Source: Phycisphaerales bacterium (GTDB lineage: Bacteria > Planctomycetota > Phycisphaerae > UBA1845). From it: a stretch of 64,000 bases of DNA. The notes under the pieces are model-generated. The model did no database searches, was not told the DNA's origin, and saw nothing but the letters and a program-made list of their open reading frames with translations. The DNA lies in the NCBI GenBank assembly GCA_020852275.1, contig JADZBE010000004.1:1-64000 (forward strand), given 5' to 3'. Below, piece by piece: positions 18,274 to 27,804 of the stretch. The number at the start of each line of letters is the position of its first letter. The stretch's first letter is position 1. The translations under genes and the position numbers were made by a program.

Positions 18274-18780
18274 CTATGCCGACGGTCTCATCACCAGCAT
18301 CGCCGCAGCGGTGCACGCGATCGCCAGCCCCTCGCCCACGGGGCCAAGACCCTCGTTGGTCTTGGCCTTGACGTTCACATGCGACGGCATGCAACCCGCC
18401 AGCCGGGCGACGCTCTCGGCAATGAGCCGCTTGTAAGCCGAGAGCTTGGGGCGCTCCGCATGAATGATGATGTCGATGTTGCTGACCTCGAAGCCCTGCC
18501 GCTCGACGCGAACCATGGCGAGTTCAAAGAGCTTGCGGCTGTCGGCGTCTTTCCAGGCAGGGTCCGTATCGGGGAACTGCTCGCCGATGTCGGGCAGCCC
18601 AGCCGCGCCCAGCACGGCGTCCGTGACGGCGTGGAGCACGACGTCGGCATCGCTGTGACCCACCAGACCCAACTCAAATGAGACTGGGACGCCGCCGAGC
18701 AGGAGCTTGCGCCCGGCCGCGAGCCGGTGAAGGTCATAGCCTAGACCGATGCGCCATTCGCGCGACATTCCTTCATCCAC
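18274..18780 (-). CDS. ispF: 2-C-methyl-D-erythritol 2,4-cyclodiphosphate synthase
   Basis: A 168-aa protein of normal length for IspF, the fifth enzyme of the MEP isoprenoid pathway. It converts CDP-ME 2-phosphate to ME-cyclodiphosphate with release of CMP. The zinc ligands are visible as GYDLHRL (DxH) and GHSDADVVLHAV, followed by FPDTDPAWKDADS and the C-terminal KAKTNEGLGPVGEG. The start is GTG at 18780 or the ATG four codons later. No ispD lies next to it; the gene stands alone, divergent from arsC. Confidence 0.95.
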   Translation of the reverse strand: MDEGMSREWRIGLGYDLHRLAAGRKLLLGGVPVSFELGLVGHSDADVVLHAVTDAVLGAAGLPDIGEQFPDTDPAWKDADSRKLFELAMVRVERQGFEVSNIDIIIHAERPKLSAYKRLIAESVARLAGCMPSHVNVKAKTNEGLGPVGEGLAIACTAAAMLVMRPSA

Positions 18781-18898
18781 TCTTCATGGCGATATCGTAG
18801 AAATCGGCGGTTTTCTGTGGTTGCTTTCGGCCCGCGTCCGCCTTGCCCGTTGCCCGTCGCGCAGGGTACTATCGGACGCCCGATGTTGAAAGGGAGCC

Positions 18899-19390
18899 AT
18901 GAACGCGAAGGCGGCAGCGCCGATGAAAATCCTGTTCCTCTGCACCGGAAACTCATGCCGCTCGCAGATGGCCGAGCACATCCTGCACCACGTCGGTGGA
19001 GCCCGGTTTGAGGCGCACAGCGCGGGATCCCGCCCCGCCGGTTTCGTGCACCCGCTGGCGATCGAGGCCCTGCACCGGCTGCAGATTCCCATCCTGTTCG
19101 CCGAGTCGAAGCGCTGGGACCGCTACGCCGACGAGCGGTTCGACGCGGTTCTGACACTGTGCGACTCGGCAGCCAAGGAGGAGTGCCCGGTGTTTCCCGG
19201 CGCGCCGCTGACGGTGCACTGGGGGCTGCCCGATCCGGTGTACCACCCCGGCGCGGAAGACGAACGGCTGGAGTTCGCGGTCAGCATCGCCCGCCGAATC
19301 CTCTCCAAGATCGAGGGGTTGATCGCGCTCGACTGGTCGTCCGATCGACGACAGCTCAGGAAGGAGCTGGAGCGCCTAGGCGAGATCTGA
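18899..19390 (+). CDS. arsC: ArsC-like arsenate reductase / low molecular weight phosphatase family
   Basis: A 163-aa protein with the P-loop CTGNSCRS (CX5R, nucleophile Cys15), the second redox cysteines in TLCDSAAKEEC (Cys-X7-Cys) and the general acid in GLPDP. This cysteine set is that of thioredoxin-coupled arsenate reductases, in which the P-loop Cys attacks arsenate and a disulfide cascade passes to thioredoxin. AAGGGAG precedes the ATG; a second Met (residue 9) is possible. There is no arsR, arsB or acr3 nearby, so arsenic resistance here would depend on genes elsewhere. Confidence 0.88.
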   Translation: MNAKAAAPMKILFLCTGNSCRSQMAEHILHHVGGARFEAHSAGSRPAGFVHPLAIEALHRLQIPILFAESKRWDRYADERFDAVLTLCDSAAKEECPVFPGAPLTVHWGLPDPVYHPGAEDERLEFAVSIARRILSKIEGLIALDWSSDRRQLRKELERLGEI

Positions 19391-19440
19391 CGCCCCAGGG
19401 TGCGAAACAATAGCGTGCAGGGTGATTCCGTCGGCAGGGG

Positions 19441-19468
19441 GCACGGGTCCGCTGCTGCGGACCCGTGC
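19441..19468. terminator. GCACGGGTCCGC-TGCT-GCGGACCCGTGC hairpin between convergent genes
   Basis: A perfect 12-bp stem with a four-base loop, flanked by GG and CACC, lying between the ends of arsC and the VIT/VWA gene. It could terminate both. It also belongs to the set of GTGGCAC-anchored palindromes seen through the window. Confidence 0.6.
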
Positions 19469-19558
19469 CACCCGAACCGCCGCCGACCTGCGCCGGCGAG
19501 CGCGCTCGTATTTTTCTACAAGCCATAGCCGGTGGATTCCATCGCGTTTCGTCGAGCG

Positions 19559-21958
19559 CTAGTTCGGCGTCGCGGCGGTTGCGTCCGCGGCGCCCTTGAT
19601 CAGCACGGTCTCGCCGTCCACGTCGAGCAGGATGTCCCCCCGAAGCGAGACGCACCCGCTGCGGTTCTGCGTCGCGAGACGTTCCAGCAGCTTCGAGAAC
19701 TCCGCCGAGCCGAACTCGACCGTGCGCTTCGGCGGCGCGGAGTCCGCCTTGTCCACCAGGCGGCTGTCGATCCACCGCCCTGAGCGATTGAAGAACGCGC
19801 GGTCGCAGACCTGCTGCACGCTGGTGATTTCCACGCGGTTCATGTTCGCGTCCCAGTAGCGGTTGGAGTAGTTGGAGCATCCCTGCGCGACCTGTGCCTG
19901 GTAGTTCTCAGCCTGGTTGACGGCGCCCGCGCCCGCGCGCGTCTGCACGGCGCGGGATTCGAGGTTACCGCACGCTTCCGCGAGCAGCGCATCGCGTTTC
20001 GACAGGTCCGTGCCCTCGCTTGCCAGGAAGGCGGTGTACTCGGTGAGCACGCCAAACTCCGTGGAGAGACGCACGATCTCATCGACCAGCTCCTTCACCT
20101 TGGGGTCGCCGGTCACACCGCCGACTCCGGGGGCTGCCGCCGGCGATACGGAATGCGCCGCGCCGGAGGCGAGCATCGTCGAGGAACTTGAAAGCGCCGG
20201 CGCGTGGGCGTTCGAAGGCGCCGCGGCGCTGGCATACGCAGAGGCCGACGCGTCGGCGCCCATCTGGCGGATGTCGTCCACGAGCTGGGCGATGCGCCGG
20301 CTTGCCCACAGGCGCGGGATGAACGCATTGCGCGTCGTGGCTTTTTCCAGCGGGAAGGTGAAGCTGAACGTCCGTGGCTGTCCCATGAAGGCGCCGTTGA
20401 GCGTGAAAGTCAGGCCCGCGCCCGCATTCAGATAGCGCCCCAGAAGCACGAGCTGATCGCCTTCGAAGAGATCAGGCAGCTTGTTGGGGATGAGGTCCAT
20501 CACCGCGACGGTCTTCGCGTGGTCCGCAGTCGTGGCCTCAAGCCGTGCGTCGGTGAGCACCGGCCCTTGCAGCCGCTTGAACACGCTTGCTACTTTCACC
20601 TCAACGTCCTCATTCGGGAGGACGAACGACGAAGCGGCTCGCGTCTCGTCGGATATCTTCTGAAGCAAGGGGGCGTTGACGTCGTAGCCTACGCCGAAGG
20701 TGAAGATGCGCCGCTGATGCGGGTTGGACTGCATGGCGACGTTGCGGATCGCTATCTCCGACGTGTTGCCGACCGTGGGCAATCCGTCGGTCATGAACAG
20801 CACGAGCGGCACAGTGTCGGGCGTCGCGGGCTGACTGAGGGCTTGCAGCAGGGCGTCGTGGATGTTCGTGCCGCCGCTTGCTGTGACCGCTGCGATAAAG
20901 GCGGTCGCCAGCTTGACCGTCCCCGCCGACTTGACGACGGCCGCGGGGGAGAACGCCTGCACGCCGTCGTTGTAGATGTAGATGTTGAACGACTCACCGT
21001 CGGTCAGCGCGCTGACGATCTGCTTGGCCGCTTCCTTCACCTGCTCGATCTTCTCGCCGCTCATGCTGCCGGAGCGGTCGATGACCAGCGTGACCTCCCG
21101 CCTCATGGGTTGGGCGTCGCCGGTCGACGGCTTGTCAGGCAGTCCCGCCAGCAGGAGGAAGTAGCCGCCGTCGCCCTGGGTGTCCGGGTAGGCCATCAGC
21201 GACGCGGACACGCCGTTTCCGCCCTTCAGACAGGAAAGCCGAAACGGTCCCGGCTCGGTGGCGGCAGTCTTCAACAGGTTGACCGTCACGGAGCCGTCGC
21301 TGTTGCGGCGCGTGTCAACCGGGTGGCTCGGGGAGTACAGGGTCGAGATGGGCCGGGTGGACTTGAGCTGCACCGACACGCTCCACGGCGTCGCCAGTCC
21401 GAGGGCTTCGCTGCGCGGCAGCACGTAGTCCACGCGGTCGCCGTCCGCGGAGAGCAGGTGTTCATACGTCAGTCGGACGCGCTGCGCGCCGCCGGCCTCG
21501 ACGGGGAACACGCTGGAGCGAACGAGATTGCAGCCGACGAATTCCAGCAGCGCCGGGTCCTTGATCTGCGCCACGATCGATTCGTAGGTGCGCCGCGCCT
21601 CGTCCGCGGGCAAGAGCTGCGCCGTCGGCTGCGAGGCCGCGCCGTCGAAGGCGAACCCGCGCACGGCCGCGCCGTCGGGCACGGGCACGAGCAGCTCGGC
21701 TTCGAGCCGGCGGCTCGTGGGGTTGGTCAGGCGGATGTCCATCGTGGTGGTGGCGGCCTGCTCGACAATGGACACCTGCACATCGACGCCGGCGATCTGA
21801 AGCGTGTCGGGGACGGAAGTGCCAAATGAACGGCACTGGGGAACGACGACGTTGGCGGCCCAGGGGCGTGGGCTTGAGCCGCTGAGGGTCTGGCCGGTCA
21901 GCGTCGCCGTCGGCGTCAGCGCCAGGGTCAGCAGCAGCAATCGCTTTGCTCTCGACAT
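19559..21958 (-). CDS. exported VIT and VWA domain protein
   Basis: A 799-aa protein with a signal peptide (MSRAKRLLLLTLALTPTATLTG) and AAGGAGG before the ATG. The VIT domain follows (VSIVEQAATTTMDIRLTNPTS ... PVPDGAAVRGFAFDG), then a von Willebrand A domain with an intact MIDAS (DRSGSMS) and a VLFMTDGLPT segment. The C-terminal third carries an Ala-Ser-rich linker (ASASAYASAAAPSNAHA) and a region with GVLTEYTAFLASEG, typical of this family. These proteins, related to inter-alpha-trypsin inhibitor heavy chains, bind metal-dependent protein partners outside the cytoplasm; no enzyme activity is expected. Single gene, convergent with arsC. Confidence 0.9.
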   Translation of the reverse strand: MSRAKRLLLLTLALTPTATLTGQTLSGSSPRPWAANVVVPQCRSFGTSVPDTLQIAGVDVQVSIVEQAATTTMDIRLTNPTSRRLEAELLVPVPDGAAVRGFAFDGAASQPTAQLLPADEARRTYESIVAQIKDPALLEFVGCNLVRSSVFPVEAGGAQRVRLTYEHLLSADGDRVDYVLPRSEALGLATPWSVSVQLKSTRPISTLYSPSHPVDTRRNSDGSVTVNLLKTAATEPGPFRLSCLKGGNGVSASLMAYPDTQGDGGYFLLLAGLPDKPSTGDAQPMRREVTLVIDRSGSMSGEKIEQVKEAAKQIVSALTDGESFNIYIYNDGVQAFSPAAVVKSAGTVKLATAFIAAVTASGGTNIHDALLQALSQPATPDTVPLVLFMTDGLPTVGNTSEIAIRNVAMQSNPHQRRIFTFGVGYDVNAPLLQKISDETRAASSFVLPNEDVEVKVASVFKRLQGPVLTDARLEATTADHAKTVAVMDLIPNKLPDLFEGDQLVLLGRYLNAGAGLTFTLNGAFMGQPRTFSFTFPLEKATTRNAFIPRLWASRRIAQLVDDIRQMGADASASAYASAAAPSNAHAPALSSSSTMLASGAAHSVSPAAAPGVGGVTGDPKVKELVDEIVRLSTEFGVLTEYTAFLASEGTDLSKRDALLAEACGNLESRAVQTRAGAGAVNQAENYQAQVAQGCSNYSNRYWDANMNRVEITSVQQVCDRAFFNRSGRWIDSRLVDKADSAPPKRTVEFGSAEFSKLLERLATQNRSGCVSLRGDILLDVDGETVLIKGAADATAATPN

Positions 21959-22256
21959 GTGAGTCCTCCTTGGAATGAAAGTATTGGAACCGTGCACTGG
22001 AGAAAGCTTACCCCGCGATTCTCGGTCGTGATGTAATGAGTCCGTAACACCGGGCTTGCGGGAGCGTCGCGGAATGAGTGAATCGTAGGCTCAGATGGAC
22101 GTGCGCAGCGCAATGGGCGCGCGGGTTGCGCCCGAGATTGAAACGGGCGCGTTACAAAGAACGCGCCGAGGTGAACAGGGCGCGAAGATGCCAAAGTGCG
22201 AAGGCGCCAGGGCGTGAAGGTGCGATGGCGCTGCAATCCGCGATCGTGACGCGCTG

Positions 22257-22814
22257 ATGAGCGATATGATCGAACATCTCGTTCAGCCCATCGAGCCGGT
22301 GCCCATGGCGCGCCCGCTGAATCCGTGGACGGTCGTCGCGCATGATGAGCGCTTGGCGACGTGTGCCCCCGCCGCGTGCAACGCTTCCCCGCGTTCTCCC
22401 GCGCCGGAAATCCCCGCGATGTTGAATGCCACGTCGCTTGCTCCCGCAGCGCTGAATCCCGCATGTTTCGCCCCGACCGCATTTGGCCCTGCGACGACTC
22501 AACTCGCAGCGCCGCGCCTGCTGCCGCCGCGCGAGGCGTGCTGCGTGGCGTCCGCCGTCTGCGGGCTGACGGCGCTGGTGCCGGTGGCTTCACAGCTCGC
22601 CGGGCTGGCGCTGGGGCTTATCGGGCTGGCGAGGATTCGCGCGGCGCGACGTCGCGGAGAGGACATGCGCGGCGCCGGCTGGGCGGTGGCGGGCTTGTGC
22701 AGCAGCGGGCTGATGCTGCTGGTCTGGCTGGGGACGTTTGCGGCGCTGGCGTCGGCGGGCAGCGCTTTACACAAGGCGGCCGCGAAACTGCCCCTCAGCA
22801 CACAGGCGGAGTAG
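22257..22814 (+). CDS. DUF4190-type membrane protein
   Basis: A 185-aa protein. The first 95 residues are a Pro-Ala-rich cytoplasmic or linker region (PAALNPACFAPTAFGPA). The rest is the DUF4190 pattern: helix CCVASAVCGLTALVPVASQL, LALGLIGLARIRAARRRGEDM, then GAGWAVAGLCSSGLMLLVWLG. Such proteins are common in planctomycetes and actinobacteria; their role is unknown. The start is uncertain because no strong ribosome site is visible. Confidence 0.65.
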   Translation: MSDMIEHLVQPIEPVPMARPLNPWTVVAHDERLATCAPAACNASPRSPAPEIPAMLNATSLAPAALNPACFAPTAFGPATTQLAAPRLLPPREACCVASAVCGLTALVPVASQLAGLALGLIGLARIRAARRRGEDMRGAGWAVAGLCSSGLMLLVWLGTFAALASAGSALHKAAAKLPLSTQAE

Positions 22815-22820
22815 CCGTCG

Positions 22821-22928
22821 TGTAGCACCGGTTTTCAACCGGTGGGCTGTGGCACCGGTTTCCCACCGGTGGACTGTGGCACCGGTTTCCAACCGGTGGG
22901 CTGTAGCACAGGTTTCCCAACCTGTGCA
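22821..22928. repeat. 27-bp tandem hairpin array GTGGCACCGGTTTCCAACCGG
   Basis: Four exact 27-bp units (22821, 22848, 22875, 22902). Each is a hairpin (ACCGGTTTYCAACCGGT or ACAGGTTTCCCAACCTGT) followed by GGGCTGT or similar. In the last unit the stem changed on both sides (CCGG to CAGG, CCGG to CCTG), so pairing is kept by compensating changes. The array is just after the DUF4190 gene. Related arrays lie at 43634 and 46892. Confidence 0.9.
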
Positions 22929-23085
22929 TGTGCCGGGTTCGACGTGAACGCCAGTATACGAATCCGCCGATCCGAGGATCCTGACCGAGGTCAACACACT
23001 GTCTCGGAACCCGCGAGTTCGGTGGCAAGCACTCGCTCCCTGACGGTGCGGCGCTGACATGCAACAGCGTCCCGACCCGACCGTG

Positions 23086-24957
23086 TCAAGGTTTCAACAG
23101 AATCATCCTCGCGCCGTCGGCACGGAGCGCGTTGATGACCTTGCGCGCGGCGCTGAAATCCTCCGCGGAAAGGTCGCGCCTGGCGACGCGCGTCCGACGC
23201 GACACATTCAACGTGTTCGCTTCCGCGCGGATGCGCTGCTCCACGCCGCCCCACTCGCCCTGCACCGCCGCGACCTCGATCGGGCGGACGTCCAGCTTCC
23301 ACGCGGAGGGCCATTCGACGGACAGGTCCACGCGATCTTCGAACGCGCCCTCGATGCGCACGGGCTGCGTTCGCGCCGCCGAAGTCAGCGGCATCGCCAC
23401 GTCGGCCATCCACGGCGCGTCGGCCGCCAGCATGACGCGGCAGCCGCCGTCCAGCTTGTCCACCATGTCCGAGGACTTCACGTCCACCGTCGCGGAAAAA
23501 CCGTCCGCGGAAAGACTCGTTACGGTGAAGTCCGCCACCGTCGCCTTGTCCACCAGGCGCGTCACGACTCGCGTCAGCCGCTCCCGCTGCTGATCCCGGT
23601 TCACCAGCGAAGCCGGCGAAATGAACAGCCCGGTCAAGGAAATATTCACCTTGCCGGCATACCGGCTGTCGTCGCTGAGCGTCAGCTTGCCCGCGACTTC
23701 GCAGCGACTTTCAGCGGCGTCGGTCCACGGACGGAGGTTGAATGCCTGCACTTTCGAGTCCGCAACGACGAGAACCGTGTGCCCGTCCCAGGAGGCGCTG
23801 CGTTCGATTCGACCCGAGCGCGCGGACCAGAACTCCGGCGACGTACCCGCATCCAGCACCAGCACGTGGCCGGCAATCGCCGCATCCAGCGGAACCGAGG
23901 CGCTCCACTCCGCGTCGCTGACGACGACGCCGACGCGCGCGGCGACGCCCGCGCCCTTCGCCAGCGCGGCGAAGACGGCCGCGGCTGCAGCGCCGTGGCC
24001 GTAGTTGGCGCTGAGCGCCTGCGACGCGAGGCGCATTCCGGCGGGCTGCGGCGCGGAGCCGAAATCCACGAAATTGAAAGTCGCGGCGAGCTTCTCCTGA
24101 ATGGCGCGCAGCTTCTCGCCCGGGGTCGAGGCGTTCTGGGTCCACTCGCGTGCCAGGCGCGTGATCAACTCAGAAGAATCCGCGGCGGCCTCGATCGTCC
24201 GCGTGTTTCGCGCCAGCCACGCCTCCACGGGGGCGGCGAGGCAGAACATCAACCGGGGTCGCGTTTCCGCCCAAGGCGCGGCGTACGGCTCCTCGACGGC
24301 GGCGGGCACGTCGCTGAAGTTCCACGAGGCCTGTCCCTTGAACGTCCCCGCCTCACCGACGCCGGTGACGCGCGTTTGCTGCGGGGCGCGAGCCAGAAGG
24401 GCCGCCCCCTCAAGCTCCGCCGCCAATTCGACCCGCACCTGGCGGCGCTTGATCGGATAGCGCTGGTCGAGTTGGAGGTTGAACTCCGGATGAGGGCGAG
24501 CGCCGGGTTTGGACGTGATTTCGTACTCCAGCTCGACGGTGCAGCCCGGCTCGATGCCGCTGTACGTCAGCACGATCTGGCGGATGCCGGCATACGCGGG
24601 CCAGCCGGCCGGACCGCCGGGCGAAACTTCATTGCGCGAGTAGTCCGGCACGTCCAGCGTGCGCCCGTCCGGCAGCCGTGTCCGCGCCACGAGCACGTTG
24701 ACCGTGTCGCTGCCGGCGTCGAACGTGATTCGCGGATCAACGAACTCGCCGTAGCCCCGCTCATGATTGAGCCGCACGTGCCGCAGCTCGCGGTACACCT
24801 GCGACCCATCCGCGCCGAGCGCCCACGTTTGCTCCCAGCGCTCGATTAGCGCGTCGGGCGTCGGATCCCCGAATCCCCAAGCGGCTGACGCGACCCCTCC
24901 CAAGCCCAAGCACAACAGCGCGTACTGCGTACGGACAATCATGTTTTTGGTTTTCAT
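23086..24957 (-). CDS. DUF3857/transglutaminase-like protein lacking the catalytic Cys
   Basis: A 623-aa exported protein (signal peptide MKTKNMIVRTQYALLCLGLGGVASA in type, cleaved near the AWGFGD segment). An N-terminal DUF3857 beta domain (residues 30-230) precedes a papain-like transglutaminase region. At the place of the usual GxCKDKA motif it reads NYGHGAAAAAVFAALAKGAG, so the nucleophile Cys is missing. A His-Asp pair remains (IAGHVLVLDAG). It is therefore a pseudoenzyme or binding protein. It lies 87 bp downstream of a paralogue that has the intact triad; the two probably form an operon. TTG at 24975 is an alternative start. Confidence 0.8.
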   Translation of the reverse strand: MKTKNMIVRTQYALLCLGLGGVASAAWGFGDPTPDALIERWEQTWALGADGSQVYRELRHVRLNHERGYGEFVDPRITFDAGSDTVNVLVARTRLPDGRTLDVPDYSRNEVSPGGPAGWPAYAGIRQIVLTYSGIEPGCTVELEYEITSKPGARPHPEFNLQLDQRYPIKRRQVRVELAAELEGAALLARAPQQTRVTGVGEAGTFKGQASWNFSDVPAAVEEPYAAPWAETRPRLMFCLAAPVEAWLARNTRTIEAAADSSELITRLAREWTQNASTPGEKLRAIQEKLAATFNFVDFGSAPQPAGMRLASQALSANYGHGAAAAAVFAALAKGAGVAARVGVVVSDAEWSASVPLDAAIAGHVLVLDAGTSPEFWSARSGRIERSASWDGHTVLVVADSKVQAFNLRPWTDAAESRCEVAGKLTLSDDSRYAGKVNISLTGLFISPASLVNRDQQRERLTRVVTRLVDKATVADFTVTSLSADGFSATVDVKSSDMVDKLDGGCRVMLAADAPWMADVAMPLTSAARTQPVRIEGAFEDRVDLSVEWPSAWKLDVRPIEVAAVQGEWGGVEQRIRAEANTLNVSRRTRVARRDLSAEDFSAARKVINALRADGARMILLKP

Positions 24958-25044
24958 GCCACGAACAATCAACAAGGTGGAGACTCACGGCGGTTACAGG
25001 CAAACGCTTGCTCGGTGCAAACTGAGGTGAGCTGTGGCCGTCGG

Positions 25045-27060
25045 TCATTTCAGCGCCACGCCGCCGTCGTGGACGATCCGCACGCACGTCTTGCGCAGCT
25101 CCTCCAGCGCCTGGATCACCGAGCGGTACTGCGAATACTCCTCCGGCGGGACGCGGTGCTTCTTTAAGTCCACCTGGCAGTCGTACCGCAGCTCGTCGCC
25201 GACCTGCTCGATCCTGAACGTCAGCCCTGCCGCGGGACCGTCCAGCGACTTCGGCGGCGGGAGCGAGGCCGGCTTCCAGCCCTTGGGCAGCGTCAGGGTC
25301 TCGGTGAAGTGCAGCCGCCGCGTCGATCGCAGGCGCAGCGGGTGCTTGCGGGTCTCAGGTCCGTCGGTGCCCCACACGTCGCCGGCGACAACGTCTCCCC
25401 ATGCGGCGCGCATCATCGGCAGCGCGACGTACCGTTGAGCTTCATCACCCGGCGCATACGCCGGCGTTTCCATCTTGCACTGCACGGTCATCGGCCCGGT
25501 GAAATCCACCGGACCGGTCACCTTCCAGTCCTTCACGTCGGTGGCCGCGCCGAGCCGCGCGGCGCCTTCCTCGACGACCGCGCGGCGGTCCGCGTCGTTG
25601 TAGCGAGCGGCCGAGCGCCGCAGGTTCGTCTCCGGCACGCCGGTCGTCGTCAGCGTCATCTCGCCGGAAAGCGTTCCGTCATAGGCGAGAACCGTCTTGC
25701 CCTGCCACGTGACCGTGTTGTTCTCCGGTCCGCTGTAGGGCGAGCGTGACAACGGCTGCCCCTCGGGCGTGCCGTACACGACGTGCTGAAGCTGCTCGGC
25801 GCTGGACCAGTTCTCGCGGCTCTTGGGCATCCATGTTGGATCGAGCAGGCGGAAGGAGCCGTCCGGCCGGCGGATGGACGTCACCGCGTGATTGAACTGA
25901 TCCGCGGGGACGGGCGTGACCTCCGCGCCGGCCTCGGTCATGACGATGTACGACTCAAACCCCGTGGCGCGCAGCATGGCCACGAGCAACCCCGCCTTGT
26001 CCTTGCACACGCCGCCGCGGTCGCGCAGCGTCTCCTGCGCCGCGTGCGTGGTGTAGCCCTCGCAGGCGCCGCGGCTGGTGCCGATGTAACGGATGTTCTC
26101 GGCCACCCAGTGATTCAGCGCCGTGATCTTCTCCTCATCGCTTTTCAAACCCGCCGTCACCTCGGCCGCCTTGGCGCGGATTTCGTCGGTCAGATCGAAG
26201 CTCGGCTCGTTTTTTTCGTGGAACCAGCGCGACTTCGTCTCCCAGTCCGGGACGGTGGCGAGCACGACCTTGCACGCCACGTCCGTCTGCGAAACCATGT
26301 TCGGCTCGCCCTGGAACGGACTGATGTCTTTCTTCTCGAACGTGTAAACGACGTGGTCGCCGTCGAGCGTGACCGACGAACGGACCTCTCCGTGAAACAC
26401 CTCGTATTGCAGCGGCTTGTCCTTGGGAACGCGGACGATGTAGCGCTGCTCGATGACCGGAATGCCCGAGGCGAAGGAGACCTCGTCGTACCAGTGACCG
26501 GGCATGGGCGGCTGGAGCGAGCGATCGGCGCGCGGTCCGCCCTTCAGTGCGTCGTCGCCGTCCGCGTCCGCGAGATAGGCGACGTTGAAGCCGGTCTTCA
26601 CGGTGCGCGTTTCAACGGCGTCGCCGACGCTCAGTCGCGGAACCTCGATCATCATCTGTCGGCTGCCCCAGTAGATGCCCCACTGCGGCTCGGGCTGATC
26701 GGCGGCGGTCGCCGCGGCCACCTCTTCAATACGACCGTCGGCGCGATAGACGCGGACGGTCTTGATCTCCATCGCGTTGGTCGTGGGGTCGTAGCTGAAT
26801 CGCTGGACCGACTGCCCGCGGATGCCGCCCTCGCGCAACACCTTGACCACACGGCAGGTCGAGGCTTCTCCGATGCCGTCCGGATGAACGGTGACGTCCG
26901 TTTCCAACAGGACCACGACGGCATCGGCGTTGTGCCGCGCGGCGTCGCCGGCGGCCGTGATGCGCGCCCGCAGATCCTCGACGCCCGGCGCTTCTGCCCG
27001 GACCGAAGGGACACACAGCAGCGTCACGACAACCGCGCCAAGGCGATAGTTGGTTGGCAC
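25045..27060 (-). CDS. DUF3857 and transglutaminase domain protein, intact triad
   Basis: A 671-aa exported protein. The start was set at GTG 27060 because GAGGAG lies seven bases before it and a signal peptide follows directly (PTNYRLGAVVVTLLCVPSVRAEA). A DUF3857 domain covers about 30-280, then a transglutaminase core with Cys352 in GGVCKDKAGLL, His391 in FNHAVTS and Asp407 in LLDPTW, the complete catalytic triad. The C-terminal 200 residues are a beta domain (ETNLRRSAARYND ... PKGWKPASLP). Planctomycetes and Bacteroidetes encode many such proteins; crosslinking or proteolysis outside the cytoplasm is likely but unproven. Upstream of the Cys-less paralogue. Confidence 0.88.
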   Translation of the reverse strand: MPTNYRLGAVVVTLLCVPSVRAEAPGVEDLRARITAAGDAARHNADAVVVLLETDVTVHPDGIGEASTCRVVKVLREGGIRGQSVQRFSYDPTTNAMEIKTVRVYRADGRIEEVAAATAADQPEPQWGIYWGSRQMMIEVPRLSVGDAVETRTVKTGFNVAYLADADGDDALKGGPRADRSLQPPMPGHWYDEVSFASGIPVIEQRYIVRVPKDKPLQYEVFHGEVRSSVTLDGDHVVYTFEKKDISPFQGEPNMVSQTDVACKVVLATVPDWETKSRWFHEKNEPSFDLTDEIRAKAAEVTAGLKSDEEKITALNHWVAENIRYIGTSRGACEGYTTHAAQETLRDRGGVCKDKAGLLVAMLRATGFESYIVMTEAGAEVTPVPADQFNHAVTSIRRPDGSFRLLDPTWMPKSRENWSSAEQLQHVVYGTPEGQPLSRSPYSGPENNTVTWQGKTVLAYDGTLSGEMTLTTTGVPETNLRRSAARYNDADRRAVVEEGAARLGAATDVKDWKVTGPVDFTGPMTVQCKMETPAYAPGDEAQRYVALPMMRAAWGDVVAGDVWGTDGPETRKHPLRLRSTRRLHFTETLTLPKGWKPASLPPPKSLDGPAAGLTFRIEQVGDELRYDCQVDLKKHRVPPEEYSQYRSVIQALEELRKTCVRIVHDGGVALK

Positions 27061-27804
27061 GCAGATTCTCCTCGAAAAAAAGATTTCCGGCATGACCCGA
27101 CGGACGCCGGCCGCACGCTTCAGCAAGCCCCCGACCGTGCGGGGCGCACCGCAGTCGGCATCGCCGCCAGGACTCTCGCCGCCGACGACGACGCGAGGCC
27201 CTATCCTATCCGATGGTTGGGGTTCGATCCAAAGGGCGCCTCCGGAAGGGCTGAAGGAGGGAGCTTGTGATTGAGTGAAGCGCCGGCACCGGCTGGACGC
27301 TCCGGGAACGCATCCGCGGATCGCGAACGTTTTGCGGCGCTCGTAAACGCCGCGAGGCGGACTCATAAACGTCGCGACCCGCTGGATGCGGCCCGTTCCC
27401 GGGAGAGTTTGAGGAGTTCGTTCATCCCCGGCTTACAAATCGCCATTCGATTCGCCCCGGCGGCGACATAAACGAAACCGTGCGAACTGCGACTCGGCGA
27501 TGGCAGGGGGCTTGGCTTGCATCGACACGCATCCGGCCCCTTGATCAGGATGCGGCAGTTCCCACCCGAATCTCTGCCGCTCGAGGTTGCTCAGCACCCG
27601 TTCCTTCTCTTGAGTAGCGTTAACGCCGGTGGTTTCGCGCAGACCAACGTGGAAAAAGCGAACGAATCTCAAGTGGATTCGATATATCATATTGTGAGTA
27701 ATGAGCTTACAATAATGTAATAAATCGTCAGTACCTGCACGGTGCGCCTTGTTTCAGCATAAGACATGGATAATCCGTGAAATCGCGTTGGAGCGGCCTG
27801 CGCC
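27061..27804. other. gene-less stretch, AT-rich in its second half
   Basis: About 740 bp. Two short similar phrases (CTCGTAAACGCCGCGAGG and CTCATAAACGTCGCGACC) occur near 27337 and 27362. The part 27640-27735 is clearly AT-rich (TCGATATATCATATTGTGAG). Short open frames exist on both strands but none has coding character, so none is called. Confidence 0.5.

Noticed and set aside
18899..19390. An arsenic resistance operon
   Set aside because: Only the ArsC-like gene is present; no regulator or pump gene is near, so no operon is claimed.
27433..27720. Short reading frames on both strands in the AT-rich gap
   Set aside because: They overlap each other and lack coding character and ribosome sites.
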